The notes under the pieces: model-generated
What the model was told of the DNA's origin: nothing
Databases searched by the model: none
Seen by the model: only the letters and a program-made list of their open reading frames with translations
Program-made: the position numbers and the translations under genes
In this document: piece by piece, positions 33,009 to 42,011 of the stretch
Numbering within the stretch: the first letter of the stretch is position 1
Layout: every line of letters starts with the position of its first letter
Source: an uncultured Clostridia bacterium
GTDB taxonomy: Bacteria > Bacillota > Clostridia > Christensenellales > Aristaeellaceae
Assembly: GCA_934662505.1 (NCBI GenBank)
Contig: CAKUKE010000002.1
Coordinates: 62,001-126,000 of the forward strand
DNA: 64,000 bases
Direction: 5' to 3'

Positions 33009-34727
33009 TCACGGTGCCGCCGTTTCCGCTTTTTCAACAAACTGGGTCATCACATAGCCTGACGCGTCATCCATGCGCACCTTGAGCCAGTCGCCCTCCT
33101 CGGCCTGAACGATCAGCCGCTGACCGTAGTACAGCTGCCGTACCACGCTGGAGGCAGTGCTGGCTTCGGCGCGGAGATTCAGGTAGGAATTCTGCGCAAT
33201 GTTGGTCACGGTCACCAGATATTCTCCGTTTCCGGGGGTCAGGGTCAGGGGGACTGCTGTGGGGCGCGGCGTGGGCGTTGCGGCAGGCCCCGGCGTGGCC
33301 AGAAAGGCGTCCGCCACGGGGGAGGGCAGGGTAAAGCCGGTGTCCAGTGTGCGCACCGTCATGCCGGGGTAGTAAAAGCGCAGGATCTCCTCGCAGCTTT
33401 TGCCGTAGTTCTGCGCCATGGTCTGCGCGCCGCGCTGGCTCATGCCCACACCGTGGCCGTAGCGTCGGGAAACGATGACGTAGGCGTCCGCGGTTTCTTC
33501 TACGGAGACCAGCTCATTGTCTGTCCCGCGGTTGATGTCCAGCCCGCAGGCGGCCTCCACATCCGGAAAGATGTTCAGCTCCGCTTCGACCGGGGTGCTG
33601 GCCGTGACCCATTCGTCCGCGGACGGGGTCTGGGTCTGCACGGGAACAGCGAACATGGAGACGTCTTCTTCAGTCGTACCGTCGGCCGCTTTTTTCCCCT
33701 GAACGGTCAGGGTAAAGCGCAGACGGGTCATCAGCCGGGAGGGACTGTCGGTGTACCGGGGCGTGGTCGCCTCCAGACGGTCGATGGAAAGGATGCGGAT
33801 GTTTTCCATGCCGCCGTCATAGCCCAGCGCTTCCATCTGCTCCGTCACCGCGCCGAGCAGCATTTCCTCCAGCGCACCCAGATCGCTGTTTTCCTTCAAT
33901 TGTTTGGGCAGGGTAAAACGTCTGGCCATGCTGGCGGTGTTTTCCAGATCGTAGGGGTCGTCCGCCATGGTCATGTAGCCGTAATCGCCGGCGCCCCATA
34001 CGTGGCGCACCAGTTCTGTCTGGCCGCCGTTGCTGGCCGAATAAAAGCATTCCGCCAGCGCATTTTTGTAATAACCGCATTGTCCCGCCGTTTCGGCCAC
34101 TGCCTGAGCGGCGTTTTTGTTTTCAGCCAGAATGCCGTTGTAGCACTGGTCGTTGGTGTTGTCCACCACGTCGTAGTCCGTGCTGGAGGCCTGTTTTTTG
34201 CGCAGCGCGTAGGTGCGGGCGGCGATGGCCTGCGCCTTGAGCGCCTCCAGCGGGAAGGAATCGCTCATTTCATAAGGGACGACGCCCAGCAGGTATTCCT
34301 CAATGGGGGCGGTCAGCACGGCGCGCAGACTGCCGTCCCGGATAGTCAGTGTCAGGTCGCCCGGGTGGAGATAAAAGCTGTCTCCGATGCGCAGACCGTT
34401 TTCTGCACCGGAAACGGCGGCGTGACGGGTCAGCGTGACCTGATTTCCGCAGTCCAGCGCCATGCCTTCGTAGTACATGACGATGCTGCCGCTTTCGCAG
34501 CTGAAAAGCAGATGGCTGCCCCGCTGAAAGGACATTGAACCCAGCGTGTAGCTGCCGTCCAGGGATACGCGCGCCTGATCGGTCAGCGCGGCCTTGGTGA
34601 GCAGTACGCGGATGGCGCCGGTATCTGCGTTTGCGGCGCAGGAGGGCAGCGCGGGAAGAATGAACAGCAGGAGCGACAGCGCAAAGGCAGCGCGCTTGAG
34701 CGCCCGGCGCGGGACGGTCAAAGACAA
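33009..34727 (-). CDS. SpoIID/LytB domain protein with C-terminal SH3-type domain
   Basis: About 572 aa. Signal peptide or membrane anchor (AAFALSLLLFILPALPS), then a SpoIID domain centred on IEEYLLGVVPYEM and LEALKAQAIAARTYAL, continuing to the conserved HGVGMSQRGAQTMA near the end. A Pro/Thr linker (TPGPAATPTPRPTA) leads to an SH3-type repeat (YLNLRAEASTAS). SpoIID is a lytic transglycosylase acting on denuded glycans during engulfment, but such proteins also occur in non-sporulating cells. The start is uncertain: TTG 34727 has AGGTGA at 6 nt; GTG 34736 is an alternative. Confidence 0.85.
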   Translation of the reverse strand: MSLTVPRRALKRAAFALSLLLFILPALPSCAANADTGAIRVLLTKAALTDQARVSLDGSYTLGSMSFQRGSHLLFSCESGSIVMYYEGMALDCGNQVTLTRHAAVSGAENGLRIGDSFYLHPGDLTLTIRDGSLRAVLTAPIEEYLLGVVPYEMSDSFPLEALKAQAIAARTYALRKKQASSTDYDVVDNTNDQCYNGILAENKNAAQAVAETAGQCGYYKNALAECFYSASNGGQTELVRHVWGAGDYGYMTMADDPYDLENTASMARRFTLPKQLKENSDLGALEEMLLGAVTEQMEALGYDGGMENIRILSIDRLEATTPRYTDSPSRLMTRLRFTLTVQGKKAADGTTEEDVSMFAVPVQTQTPSADEWVTASTPVEAELNIFPDVEAACGLDINRGTDNELVSVEETADAYVIVSRRYGHGVGMSQRGAQTMAQNYGKSCEEILRFYYPGMTVRTLDTGFTLPSPVADAFLATPGPAATPTPRPTAVPLTLTPGNGEYLVTVTNIAQNSYLNLRAEASTASSVVRQLYYGQRLIVQAEEGDWLKVRMDDASGYVMTQFVEKAETAAP

Positions 34728-34786
34728 GGGCTTCACCTCGTTTCGGCGTTTTACATATAGAATAACGAAACAGGCGGCGTTTTTAT

Positions 34787-35434
34787 TCACAGCGCGTGTA
34801 AAAGATTGAAATCCCGCACCGTGTCCAGCCGCGCCCAGTACATGGCGCAGGCGCTCTCTTCGCCGCAGAGCAGGCCGTTTTTGTTGTAAACGGGTTTAAC
34901 AACGCGGCTTTCCGGCAACACTTCACACACGGCGTCCCGTACGGCGGGGAGGGCGCTTTCCACTGCGCTGTCCATGGCCAGCACCTGAAAAACGCCGTCT
35001 GCGCGTCGCGCGGCGCAGAGCGCCACGATGTGCCCCGGGCGCAGGTTGCACAGCGCGCAGCCCCTGCCGGCTGAAAGGTGCGCATAAAGGGCGTCAAGGT
35101 CGTTGCGAAGGTCTTCGCCGCCGTAGGAAAAACCGTAAGCGGCGGCCAGACCGCGCTGCATCATGGCGCGCAGCAGCACGGGACGGTCGGTGCCGTCGTC
35201 GCCCCGCCCGCCGCAGGCCATGGCAAAGGCGGCCAGCTCGGCAGGGTCGCGGAACGCGCCCGTCATCCATTGGGACGCGTGTACAATGGAAAAAATGCCG
35301 CAGCCGGATGTGCGCAGCGTGGCGCCGTTGCCCTGATAGGCGTAGGGCTCGGTCCAGTCGGGGTGATCCTGATTGCACAGGGTGAGGGTACGGTCGGGGA
35401 GCGCTACGGAAAAGGTTTTGCCGGTAAAATGCAT
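34787..35434 (-). CDS. C39-like papain-fold protein
   Basis: 215 aa, no signal peptide. The pattern TSGCGIFSIVHASQWMTG near residue 45 resembles the GCGPTS nucleophile segment of C39_2 cysteine peptidases, with a candidate His in PGHIVALCA near residue 133 and a later Asp in MDSAV. Activity is unproven. ATG 35434 follows AAGGAGG. It lies 59 nt upstream of the SpoIID-like gene in the same direction, so the two may be cotranscribed. Confidence 0.6.
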   Translation of the reverse strand: MHFTGKTFSVALPDRTLTLCNQDHPDWTEPYAYQGNGATLRTSGCGIFSIVHASQWMTGAFRDPAELAAFAMACGGRGDDGTDRPVLLRAMMQRGLAAAYGFSYGGEDLRNDLDALYAHLSAGRGCALCNLRPGHIVALCAARRADGVFQVLAMDSAVESALPAVRDAVCEVLPESRVVKPVYNKNGLLCGEESACAMYWARLDTVRDFNLLHAL

Positions 35435-35474
35435 GGCGGGTTCCTCCTTCAACGCGGGGCAGTGAACGATTTTT

Positions 35475-35503
35475 ATTATACCGGACGGCGGCGCGAATGT
35501 ATA
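35475..35503 (-). promoter_or_regulatory. promoter of the C39-like gene
   Basis: Minus strand: TATACA (35503-35498), 17 nt, TATAAT (35480-35475). The -35 is a partial match. Confidence 0.55.
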
Positions 35504-35561
35504 TAGGTTACGCATGGAAGAACGGAAAAATCATCTTGTGCGGCGCGGAGCCGGAGGGAAA

Positions 35562-36956
35562 ATGAAAAAGGGCGGATACGGCGCCGGCCTGTGGCGGCAG
35601 TGCCTCAGGCAGGCGCTGCCTGCGGCCGCAGAAATGCTTTTAAACGGATTGACCGCGCTGACCGGTACGCTGATGGCGGGACGGCTCGGGGCGGAGGCGC
35701 TGGCGACGGTGGGACTGACGGTGCAGCCAAGGCTGATGCAGCTTTGCCTTTTTTCTGCGGTGGGCATCGGTGCAACGGCGGCGGTGGCGGGCGAAACAGG
35801 CGGAAAAAATGAAAAGGGTGCGGCAGGCGTCTGGGCGGTCGCTCTGTGGGTGACGGTTGTGCTGGCAGCGGTGGAGACCGTTCTTTCCTGCATATTTGCG
35901 GAAGAAATCATGCGCTTTGCTGCCGGCGGCCGTGGGGCGAAGCAGCCGGCGGCAGACGCGGCCGTTTCCTTTTTCCGTACGGTCTCCCTGTCCCTTTTGC
36001 CCAGCGCGCTTTCCGTTTGCATAGGCGGCGGGCTGCGGGGCATGGGCAGAGCGGGAGCGGCGCTGTGGGTGAACCTGACGGTGTTTCTCACAAACGCTGC
36101 CCTGATCGTGCCCATGACGCGCGGGCTTCTGTTTTTTCCGGAAATGGGCGTGCAGGGAATTGCAGGGGCTGCCGCCGTGAGCGCTGCGGCAGGGTGCGCG
36201 GCGGCAGGCGGCATCATGGCGGCGGGAAGGAAAGAAAAAAGGCTTTTGCGTTGGGGCGGAAAGCCTGCGCCGGGCGCGCAGGGAATGCGCATTCTGCTGC
36301 GGACGGGCGGCAACGCTGCGGCGGAACAGGCAGGACTGCGGATCGGCTATTTTTTCTGTACGCGGATGCTCTACGGACTGGGAACAGGAGCGTTTGCCGC
36401 CAATCAGGCGTGCGCGCAACTGCTCAACCTGACATTTTTTGTGGGGGACGGGCTTGGCGCGGCCGCAACGGCGCTGGTGCGCAGGGAAGCGGGCGGCGGA
36501 AAGGGCGACCGCGCGCGGCAATGCGGCAACGTCTGCTTTTTCTGCGCGCTGATCGGCGCCGCAGCCATCGGCGTTTTCCTGCTTTGCGCCAGGCGCCCCC
36601 TTGCCGGATGGCTTGTCGGCGCGGAGAACGGGGACGCGGCGCAGGTGCGTACGCTTGTGGCGAGCACCCTGCCGGCGGTCGCGCTGGCGCAGCTGTTTCA
36701 GATGACCGCCTCTGCGCTGGGCGGAGCGCTGCGGGGCATGGGGGATAACCGGTTTGTGGCGTTTGTATCCGTAGGATGCGTGGCGGGGCTGCGGGTGCTG
36801 CTGAGCGATCTGGCGGTGCGGGTGTGGCGGCTTTCCCTGCCCGGCGTGTGGCTGGCGGCGACCGCGGAAACGGCGGTGCGCCTTCTCTGCCTTGGCATAC
36901 GGTACATGCGTCTGCAAATGCATAAAAAAAGCCCGCCCGTGCATCCTGACCCTTGA
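35562..36956 (+). CDS. MATE family efflux transporter
   Basis: 464 aa with about twelve membrane helices in two similar halves. LPAAAEMLLNGLTALTGTLMAGRLGAEALATVGL is the typical MATE N-terminal segment, and the second half repeats it (NAAAEQAGLRIGYFF). Such proteins export cationic drugs or metabolites using Na+ or H+. Unusually Ala/Gly-rich. ATG 35562 follows CGGAGGG; ATG 35514 would add a charged 16-residue extension. Confidence 0.85.
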   Translation: MKKGGYGAGLWRQCLRQALPAAAEMLLNGLTALTGTLMAGRLGAEALATVGLTVQPRLMQLCLFSAVGIGATAAVAGETGGKNEKGAAGVWAVALWVTVVLAAVETVLSCIFAEEIMRFAAGGRGAKQPAADAAVSFFRTVSLSLLPSALSVCIGGGLRGMGRAGAALWVNLTVFLTNAALIVPMTRGLLFFPEMGVQGIAGAAAVSAAAGCAAAGGIMAAGRKEKRLLRWGGKPAPGAQGMRILLRTGGNAAAEQAGLRIGYFFCTRMLYGLGTGAFAANQACAQLLNLTFFVGDGLGAAATALVRREAGGGKGDRARQCGNVCFFCALIGAAAIGVFLLCARRPLAGWLVGAENGDAAQVRTLVASTLPAVALAQLFQMTASALGGALRGMGDNRFVAFVSVGCVAGLRVLLSDLAVRVWRLSLPGVWLAATAETAVRLLCLGIRYMRLQMHKKSPPVHPDP

Positions 36957-36974
36957 TGGGAAAGGAGGAACGGT

Positions 36975-37163
36975 ATGAGCCGTTTATGGTTTAAATGGAT
37001 GGAATGGGCGGACGCCCGGCGCAGGGCGCGTGCCGCGCTGGGGGAGTACATGCGGAACGGTTGGGTCAGTCCGTGGCGGCATAAAACCACCTGGCGTGAA
37101 AAATGGCTGGGCGCCTTTTTCAGCGGTGCACGAGCAGCTGACCGGAGCCGATTTCCAGACTGA
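36975..37163 (+). CDS. small basic, Trp-rich protein, unknown
   Basis: 62 aa starting MSRLWFKWMEWADARRR, with five Trp in the first 45 residues and many Arg. AAAGGAGG lies 6 nt before the ATG, better than random, and the gene follows the MATE stop by 18 nt. Its last 14 codons overlap the 3' end of the convergent lipid kinase gene. I recognise no family. It may be a real small protein or a chance frame. Confidence 0.4.
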   Translation: MSRLWFKWMEWADARRRARAALGEYMRNGWVSPWRHKTTWREKWLGAFFSGARAADRSRFPD

Positions 37164-38001
37164 CCTGCGTCATGGGACGGATTTCTCCGTCGATGTTGAC
37201 CTTCATATCCGGGGCGGAAAAGACTACCCTCCGCGCCCGGCGGTACAGGGTCTCGGGGAAGGAAAGAATCTTGCCGGCCATCAGTCGGGGCAGGTAAAGG
37301 GGAAGGCGGTGCTTGGACACGTCCCGCACGATCACCACGTCGAACAGTCCGTCGTCCACCCGTGCCTTCGGGGCGATGGGAATACCGCCCCCGATGATGC
37401 CGCCGTTTGCGACCGCACAGACCAGAACGTTTTCAGTAACGGCGGGCTCCTCGTCGATCTGATAGGTGAGCAGGGTGGGACGGTAGTGGACGATGGTGCC
37501 GATGACGCCGTACAGATAGGGCAGAAGCCCCCGGCAGTATTTCTTGGCTTTTTCCGCGTATTCCAGCACCTTCACATCGAACCCGGTGCCCGTTTCATTG
37601 AGAAACATCGTGTCGTTGAGCAGACCCACGTCCGTCGGAACGGGCGCGTGGTTCATTACGTGCTCAAGGGCGGCCATGGGGTCGGAAGGGTATCCCAGGG
37701 TCTTGATAAAATCGTTGCCCGTTCCCGCGGGAATAATGCCCAGCGCGGCGGACGTGCCCCGCAGACCGGTAGCGGTTTCCAGCGCCGTACCGTCTCCGCC
37801 GATGGACAGCACGCTGTCCGCCCCCCGTTCAGCCGCCTGTGCGGCGAGAGAAACGGCGTGACCTGCGCAGGCGGTGCAGGTCATTTCATAGGGAATGCCG
37901 CTGGACTTGAGGCGGCGGCAGACCTCGTCGCCGATGACCCGGCTGCGGCCGTTTCCGGCGATGGGATTGAGGATCAACTGGATCTTTTTCACGTAAAGCA
38001 C
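37120..38001 (-). CDS. diacylglycerol kinase family lipid kinase (YegS/DagK type)
   Basis: 293 aa. Begins YVKKIQLILNPIAGNGRS, followed by LSIGGDGTALE (GGDGT nucleotide-binding motif near residue 70), IPAGTGNDFIKTLGYP (conserved) and the C-terminal GLFDVVIVRDV and NIDGE signatures. The family phosphorylates diacylglycerol or similar lipids, recycling them into phospholipid synthesis. The start is GTG 38001 behind GGAAGGG; GTG 37992 is an alternative three codons on. Confidence 0.88.
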   Translation of the reverse strand: MLYVKKIQLILNPIAGNGRSRVIGDEVCRRLKSSGIPYEMTCTACAGHAVSLAAQAAERGADSVLSIGGDGTALETATGLRGTSAALGIIPAGTGNDFIKTLGYPSDPMAALEHVMNHAPVPTDVGLLNDTMFLNETGTGFDVKVLEYAEKAKKYCRGLLPYLYGVIGTIVHYRPTLLTYQIDEEPAVTENVLVCAVANGGIIGGGIPIAPKARVDDGLFDVVIVRDVSKHRLPLYLPRLMAGKILSFPETLYRRARRVVFSAPDMKVNIDGEIRPMTQVSLEIGSGQLLVHR

Positions 38002-38160
38002 GCCGCCCTTCCGACTTCTATGTACACACCCCACTGTAGCGCAAACCCTGCCGAATGTAAAGCGCTTTTTTTTCAAAAAAACGGCAAAAAACGGGGAAAG
38101 CGTTTTCAGAGAAAGAAAAAGAACATTTGCCAGAGCAGGGAAAAAACATGGGAAAAGACC

Positions 38161-38189
38161 TTGCGTAAGCGGCGGCAATGGAGTATAAT
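38161..38189 (+). promoter_or_regulatory. promoter of upp
   Basis: TTGCGT (38161-38166), 17 nt, TATAAT (38184-38189). Leader about 40 nt. Confidence 0.7.
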
Positions 38190-38236
38190 ATCCGACGGCT
38201 CAGGCGAAGAGACGCCAACGCGCGAAGGAGGAAAAT

Positions 38237-38866
38237 ATGAGCAAGGTACATGTATTCGACCATCCCCTGATTCAGCACAAGCTGAGCATCATGCGTGACA
38301 AATCCACCGGGTGCAAGGAATTCCGGGAACTGCTGGACGAAATCTCCATGCTGATGGTGTACGAGGTGACCCGCGACCTGCCTACCGAGGAAGTGGACGT
38401 TGAAACGCCTCTTTGCGTGACCAAGACTCGCATGCTGGCGGGCAAGCCGATCGGCATCATTCCCATTCTGCGCGCCGGCCTGGGCATGGTGGACGGCATC
38501 ATGCAGCTGATCCCCAACGCCAAGGTGGGGCACATCGGCCTTTACCGCGACCCGAACACGCTGGAGCCGGTGGAGTATTACTGCAAGCTGCCCGAGGACG
38601 CGGAACACCGTGAACTGATCGTGCTTGACCCCATGCTGGCGACCGGCGGCAGCGCCAGCGCGGCCATTTCCTTCATCAAAAAGCGGGGCTGCCACAACAT
38701 CCGTCTGGTCAACCTGATCGCCGCGCCCGAAGGCATTGCCCGGGTGCAGAAGGAACACCCTGACGTGGACATCTATGTGGCGGCGCAGGACGAATGCCTG
38801 AACGACCACGGCTACATTCTGCCCGGTCTGGGCGATGCCGGCGACCGGCTGTTCGGCACCAAGTAA
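38237..38866 (+). CDS. upp: uracil phosphoribosyltransferase
   Basis: 209 aa, standard length. It makes UMP from uracil and PRPP in pyrimidine salvage. Seen: HPLIQHKLSIMRDKSTG, ILRAGLGMVDG, LYRDP, and the PRPP loop VLDPMLATGGSASAA near residue 130; the C-terminal GLGDAGDRLFGTK binds uracil. CGAAGGAGG precedes the start. Its own promoter and terminator suggest a single-gene transcript. Confidence 0.97.
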   Translation: MSKVHVFDHPLIQHKLSIMRDKSTGCKEFRELLDEISMLMVYEVTRDLPTEEVDVETPLCVTKTRMLAGKPIGIIPILRAGLGMVDGIMQLIPNAKVGHIGLYRDPNTLEPVEYYCKLPEDAEHRELIVLDPMLATGGSASAAISFIKKRGCHNIRLVNLIAAPEGIARVQKEHPDVDIYVAAQDECLNDHGYILPGLGDAGDRLFGTK

Positions 38867-38900
38867 GGCTCCCATTTCAAAAAAACAGTACGGTTTTCAG

Positions 38901-38936
38901 ACAGGAACGGCGCATGGGCGCGGTTCCTGTTTTTTC
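38901..38936 (+). terminator. terminator of upp
   Basis: ACAGGAAC (38901-38908) pairs with GTTCCTGT (38923-38930), with an inner GGCGC/GCGC extension, then TTTTT. Confidence 0.85.
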
Positions 38937-38957
38937 GTTCGCTGCCGGGCAAAAAAC

Positions 38958-38986
38958 TTGACAGGACAGGGCAGGAAATGTATATT
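38958..38986 (+). promoter_or_regulatory. promoter of the GntR-pepF operon
   Basis: TTGACA (38958-38963), 17 nt, TATATT (38981-38986): a strong sigma-A promoter. Confidence 0.85.
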
Positions 38987-38992
38987 ATTATT

Positions 38993-39000
38993 TGTATACA
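38993..39000. promoter_or_regulatory. likely GntR/FCD operator TGTATACA
   Basis: The palindrome TGTATACA sits at the expected transcription start, 6-14 nt after the -10. GTATAC-centred palindromes are common operators of FCD-type GntR regulators, and the first gene encodes one. Autoregulation is inferred. Confidence 0.5.
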
Positions 39001-39013
39001 GATATAAGGGGGA

Positions 39014-39697
39014 ATGAAAGTGACAGGCGTGAGTTTCAGCGATATGACCGCCAACAGGCCGATCCGTGACATTGCATACGAGCAACTGAAGCACGCGATC
39101 ATTACTGGGCAGATCCCCGCCGGCACACGCATTGTGGAAACGGCATACGCCGAGAAAATGCACATCAGCCGCACCCCGCTGCGGGAGGCGCTGCAGCGGC
39201 TGGAGCGGGACGGTCTGGTGGAATACGTGCTGCACAGGGGCATCATCGTGCGGGCCTTCACCATCAGCGACATTGAAGAAGTGTTCATGATCCGCAACGC
39301 CATGATGATGCTGCTTTTGCCCTCCATCGTGGAGCGGATCACGCAGGAGGATATCGACCGTCTGGCCGCCATCCTCAAGGATATGGACGTGGCGGAGCGC
39401 AATGCGGATGTGGAGCGTCTGGCCATCTTCAACCGTTCTTTTCACAACGGCATGGAAAAAATCTCCGACAAGCGGCGGGTGCGCAGCGTATTGGACAGTC
39501 AGGAGGAATACATCATGCGGTTCTCCGCCATCGCCATTGCGGGAGTGGTTCGGCGCACAAACGCCCATCAGGAGCACCACCAGATGCTCACCCTGCTGGA
39601 AAAGCGGGATCCGGACGGGCTGATGAAGCTGATGAACCATCATCTGGAGGAAAGCAAAACGGCCTGCCTCCATGCGGTGAAGGGCAAAGTTCTCTGA
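39014..39697 (+). CDS. GntR family (FCD) transcriptional regulator
   Basis: 227 aa. N-terminal winged helix (residues about 15-80, IRDIAYEQLKHAIITGQIPAGTRI and ISRTPLREALQRLERDGLVEY) and a C-terminal FCD helical domain (about 90-215) with acidic and His residues that bind metal and an organic acid effector. It probably represses its own operon through the palindrome just upstream. The operon includes a peptidase, an Lrp regulator and an aminotransferase, so the effector may be a metabolite of amino-acid breakdown; that is inference. Confidence 0.9.
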   Translation: MKVTGVSFSDMTANRPIRDIAYEQLKHAIITGQIPAGTRIVETAYAEKMHISRTPLREALQRLERDGLVEYVLHRGIIVRAFTISDIEEVFMIRNAMMMLLLPSIVERITQEDIDRLAAILKDMDVAERNADVERLAIFNRSFHNGMEKISDKRRVRSVLDSQEEYIMRFSAIAIAGVVRRTNAHQEHHQMLTLLEKRDPDGLMKLMNHHLEESKTACLHAVKGKVL

Positions 39698-39740
39698 TTT
39701 CGGCGGACAAATTGATATTTTATATACGGAGGAAATGCAT

Positions 39741-41504
39741 ATGGACTGCACGTGGGATCTGAGTGTTTTATACCGCGATTTTCAGGATGCGCAGATCGAA
39801 AAGGATTTTGAAACGCTGGAAGGACTGATGGCTGCGGAGGAAGCGGCGCTGAAGGAACCGAAGGTCGGAGACGCGGCGTTTCTGGAAGAAAGAATGGCGC
39901 GGCAGGAGGAGATCAGCGCGCTGACGGAAAAGCTGGGTAATTTTGCTCAGCTGACGCTGGCGGCGGATGCATCCAATGAAGCGGCGCAGCAGATGGACGA
40001 CCGGCTGAATATGCTGTATGTGAAGCTGCAGCTCATTCATTCCGCCATGGTGCGTCTGGTGGGCAAAACGCAGAATCTGGACGAAATGATGCCCCGGAGC
40101 AAAGCGCTGAACGAGGTGCGGTTCTGTCTGGAACGCATGCGGGACGAAGCGGGTCACCTGATGGACGAGGCGGCGGAAAAATGGGTGCGCCGGCTTTCTC
40201 TTTCCGGCGGCCAGGCTTTTTCCAACCTGCGGGACAAGCTGGATGCGACCCTGACGGTAGACTATCGCGGGCAGCAGCTGCCCCTCTCCGCGGTGCGCAG
40301 CATGGCCTATGACCCGGATGAGACGGTACGTAAAGACGCTTATGAAGCGGAGATCGCTTCCTACGCCAAAATCGAGATCCCCATGGCCGCCGCCCTGAAC
40401 GGGGTCAAGGGTGAATCCATCACGCTGGCCGAGGCGACGCATTACCCCTCCGTGCTGGACGTGTCGCTGGATCAGTCCAATATGGACCGCGCCACGCTGG
40501 AGGCCATGCTGCAGGCGATGAAGGAGGCCATGCCCGCCTTCCGGAAGTATCTGCGCAAAAAGGCGCAGCTGCTGGGTCATGCGAACGGGCTGCCCTTCTA
40601 CGATCTGTTTGCCCCCATCGCCCGGCCGGGCTTCAAGCCGCGCACTTATACCATTGAGGAGGCGCGGGAAACGCTGGTGCGGGAAATGAGCAAGTTCCAG
40701 CCTGCCATGGGTCGCTTTATTGACCGTGCGTTTGAAAACCGCTGGATCGACGTATACCCCCGGGAGGGCAAGGGCGGCGGTGCTTTCTGTGCCGACCTGC
40801 ACAGCCTGGAGCAGAGCCGTGTGCTGACCAACTTTACCGGCAGCTTCAGCGACGTGAGCACCATTGCCCATGAACTGGGGCATGCATGGCACAACGAATG
40901 CATGAAGGGGCTGCCCTTTGCCCTGTGCGGCGCGCCCATGCCGCTGGCGGAGACCGCGTCCATTTTCAATGAGACCATGCTGGCGCACGTGGTGCGTGAA
41001 AGCGCTACCCCCGACGAACTGTTTACCTACATCGAGGGCGATCTGATGGAGTGCACACAGGTCATCGTGGACATTTACAGCCGCTATCTGTTTGAAAGCG
41101 CCGTCATTGAGGGCAGAAAGACCCATACCCTGAGCGTGAACGAGCTGAAGAGCCTGATGCTCAAGGCGCAGGACGACAGCTATGGCGACGGGCTGGATCC
41201 CGAGGTGCGTCACCCCTATATGTGGGCATGCAAGAGCCATTACTACAGCCCGGGGCTCGCGTTCTACAATTTCCCCTATGCGTTCGGACAGCTGTTCGGG
41301 AAGGGCGTGTTTGCCCAGTATCTGGAAAAGGGCGAGGCGTTTGTGCCCACCTATAATCAGCTGCTTCGCTCCTGCGGTTCGGGCATGGTGGCGGATGTGG
41401 CGGCCAGCGTGGGGATCGACGTGCGCAGCGTGGACTTCTGGCGCAAGTCGCTGAAGGTGATCACGGACGAGATCGATCAGTTTATCGCACTGGCGGACGC
41501 CTGA
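39741..41504 (+). CDS. pepF: oligoendopeptidase F (M3 family)
   Basis: 587 aa zinc metallopeptidase that degrades short peptides in the cytoplasm. The zinc site TIAHELGHAWH (HExxH) lies near residue 380, with the third ligand Glu in LAETASIFNETM. The N-terminal M3B region (DCTWDLSVLY) is typical. GGAGG lies 8 nt before ATG 39741, better placed than ATG 39735 (2 nt). It follows the GntR gene by 43 nt. Confidence 0.93.
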   Translation: MDCTWDLSVLYRDFQDAQIEKDFETLEGLMAAEEAALKEPKVGDAAFLEERMARQEEISALTEKLGNFAQLTLAADASNEAAQQMDDRLNMLYVKLQLIHSAMVRLVGKTQNLDEMMPRSKALNEVRFCLERMRDEAGHLMDEAAEKWVRRLSLSGGQAFSNLRDKLDATLTVDYRGQQLPLSAVRSMAYDPDETVRKDAYEAEIASYAKIEIPMAAALNGVKGESITLAEATHYPSVLDVSLDQSNMDRATLEAMLQAMKEAMPAFRKYLRKKAQLLGHANGLPFYDLFAPIARPGFKPRTYTIEEARETLVREMSKFQPAMGRFIDRAFENRWIDVYPREGKGGGAFCADLHSLEQSRVLTNFTGSFSDVSTIAHELGHAWHNECMKGLPFALCGAPMPLAETASIFNETMLAHVVRESATPDELFTYIEGDLMECTQVIVDIYSRYLFESAVIEGRKTHTLSVNELKSLMLKAQDDSYGDGLDPEVRHPYMWACKSHYYSPGLAFYNFPYAFGQLFGKGVFAQYLEKGEAFVPTYNQLLRSCGSGMVADVAASVGIDVRSVDFWRKSLKVITDEIDQFIALADA

Positions 41505-41519
41505 CGGAGGAAAGAGAAA

Positions 41520-42011
41520 ATGGATCAGTTGAAGAATCAGCTGCTTGAGATCATGCTGGGCGATTGCCGCACCAGTCTGGAAAACATGGCGGTCATGACG
41601 GGCGCGACCATGGAAGAAGTGGCGCGCGCCGTGGATGAAATGGAAAAAGAGCACGTTATTCTGCATTATCAGCCCATCATCAATTGGGATAAGACCGATC
41701 GCGCCCGCGTGGAGGCGATGATCGAGGTGCGGGTGACCCCTCAGCGGGACATGGGCTTTGACGCCGTGGCGGGGCGCATTTACCGTTTTGAGGAAGTTAA
41801 AAGCGTGTACCTGATGAGCGGCGCGTACGATTTGCTGGTGCTGGTGGAGGCGCCGACGCTCAAGGAACTGGCGCAGTTTGTCAGTGAAAAGCTGAGTACG
41901 CTGGACACGGTCATCAGCACTTCTACCAGCTTTGTGCTCAAGCGCTATAAGCAGGACGGCGTGATTTTTGAGGGCAGTTCCACCGACCGCCGGATGGCGG
42001 TGAGCTTATGA
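41520..42011 (+). CDS. Lrp/AsnC family transcriptional regulator
   Basis: 163 aa: N-terminal winged helix (residues about 1-55) and a C-terminal RAM ligand domain (IEVRVTPQRDMGFDAVAGRIYRF, YLMSGAYDLLVLVEAPTL). Lrp proteins sense amino acids and control their metabolism. Its last 4 nt overlap the start of the aminotransferase gene (ATGA), a very common pairing, and it probably regulates or responds to the same amino acid. Confidence 0.9.
   Translation: MDQLKNQLLEIMLGDCRTSLENMAVMTGATMEEVARAVDEMEKEHVILHYQPIINWDKTDRARVEAMIEVRVTPQRDMGFDAVAGRIYRFEEVKSVYLMSGAYDLLVLVEAPTLKELAQFVSEKLSTLDTVISTSTSFVLKRYKQDGVIFEGSSTDRRMAVSL

Noticed and set aside
33009..34727. Proof of sporulation from a SpoIID gene
   Set aside because: SpoIID/LytB-domain proteins with SH3 tails also occur in cells that do not sporulate; no other sporulation gene is present in the window.
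39768..41666. A long minus-strand frame opposite pepF
   Set aside because: pepF contains HExxH and full M3 family structure; the antisense frame shows no protein family.
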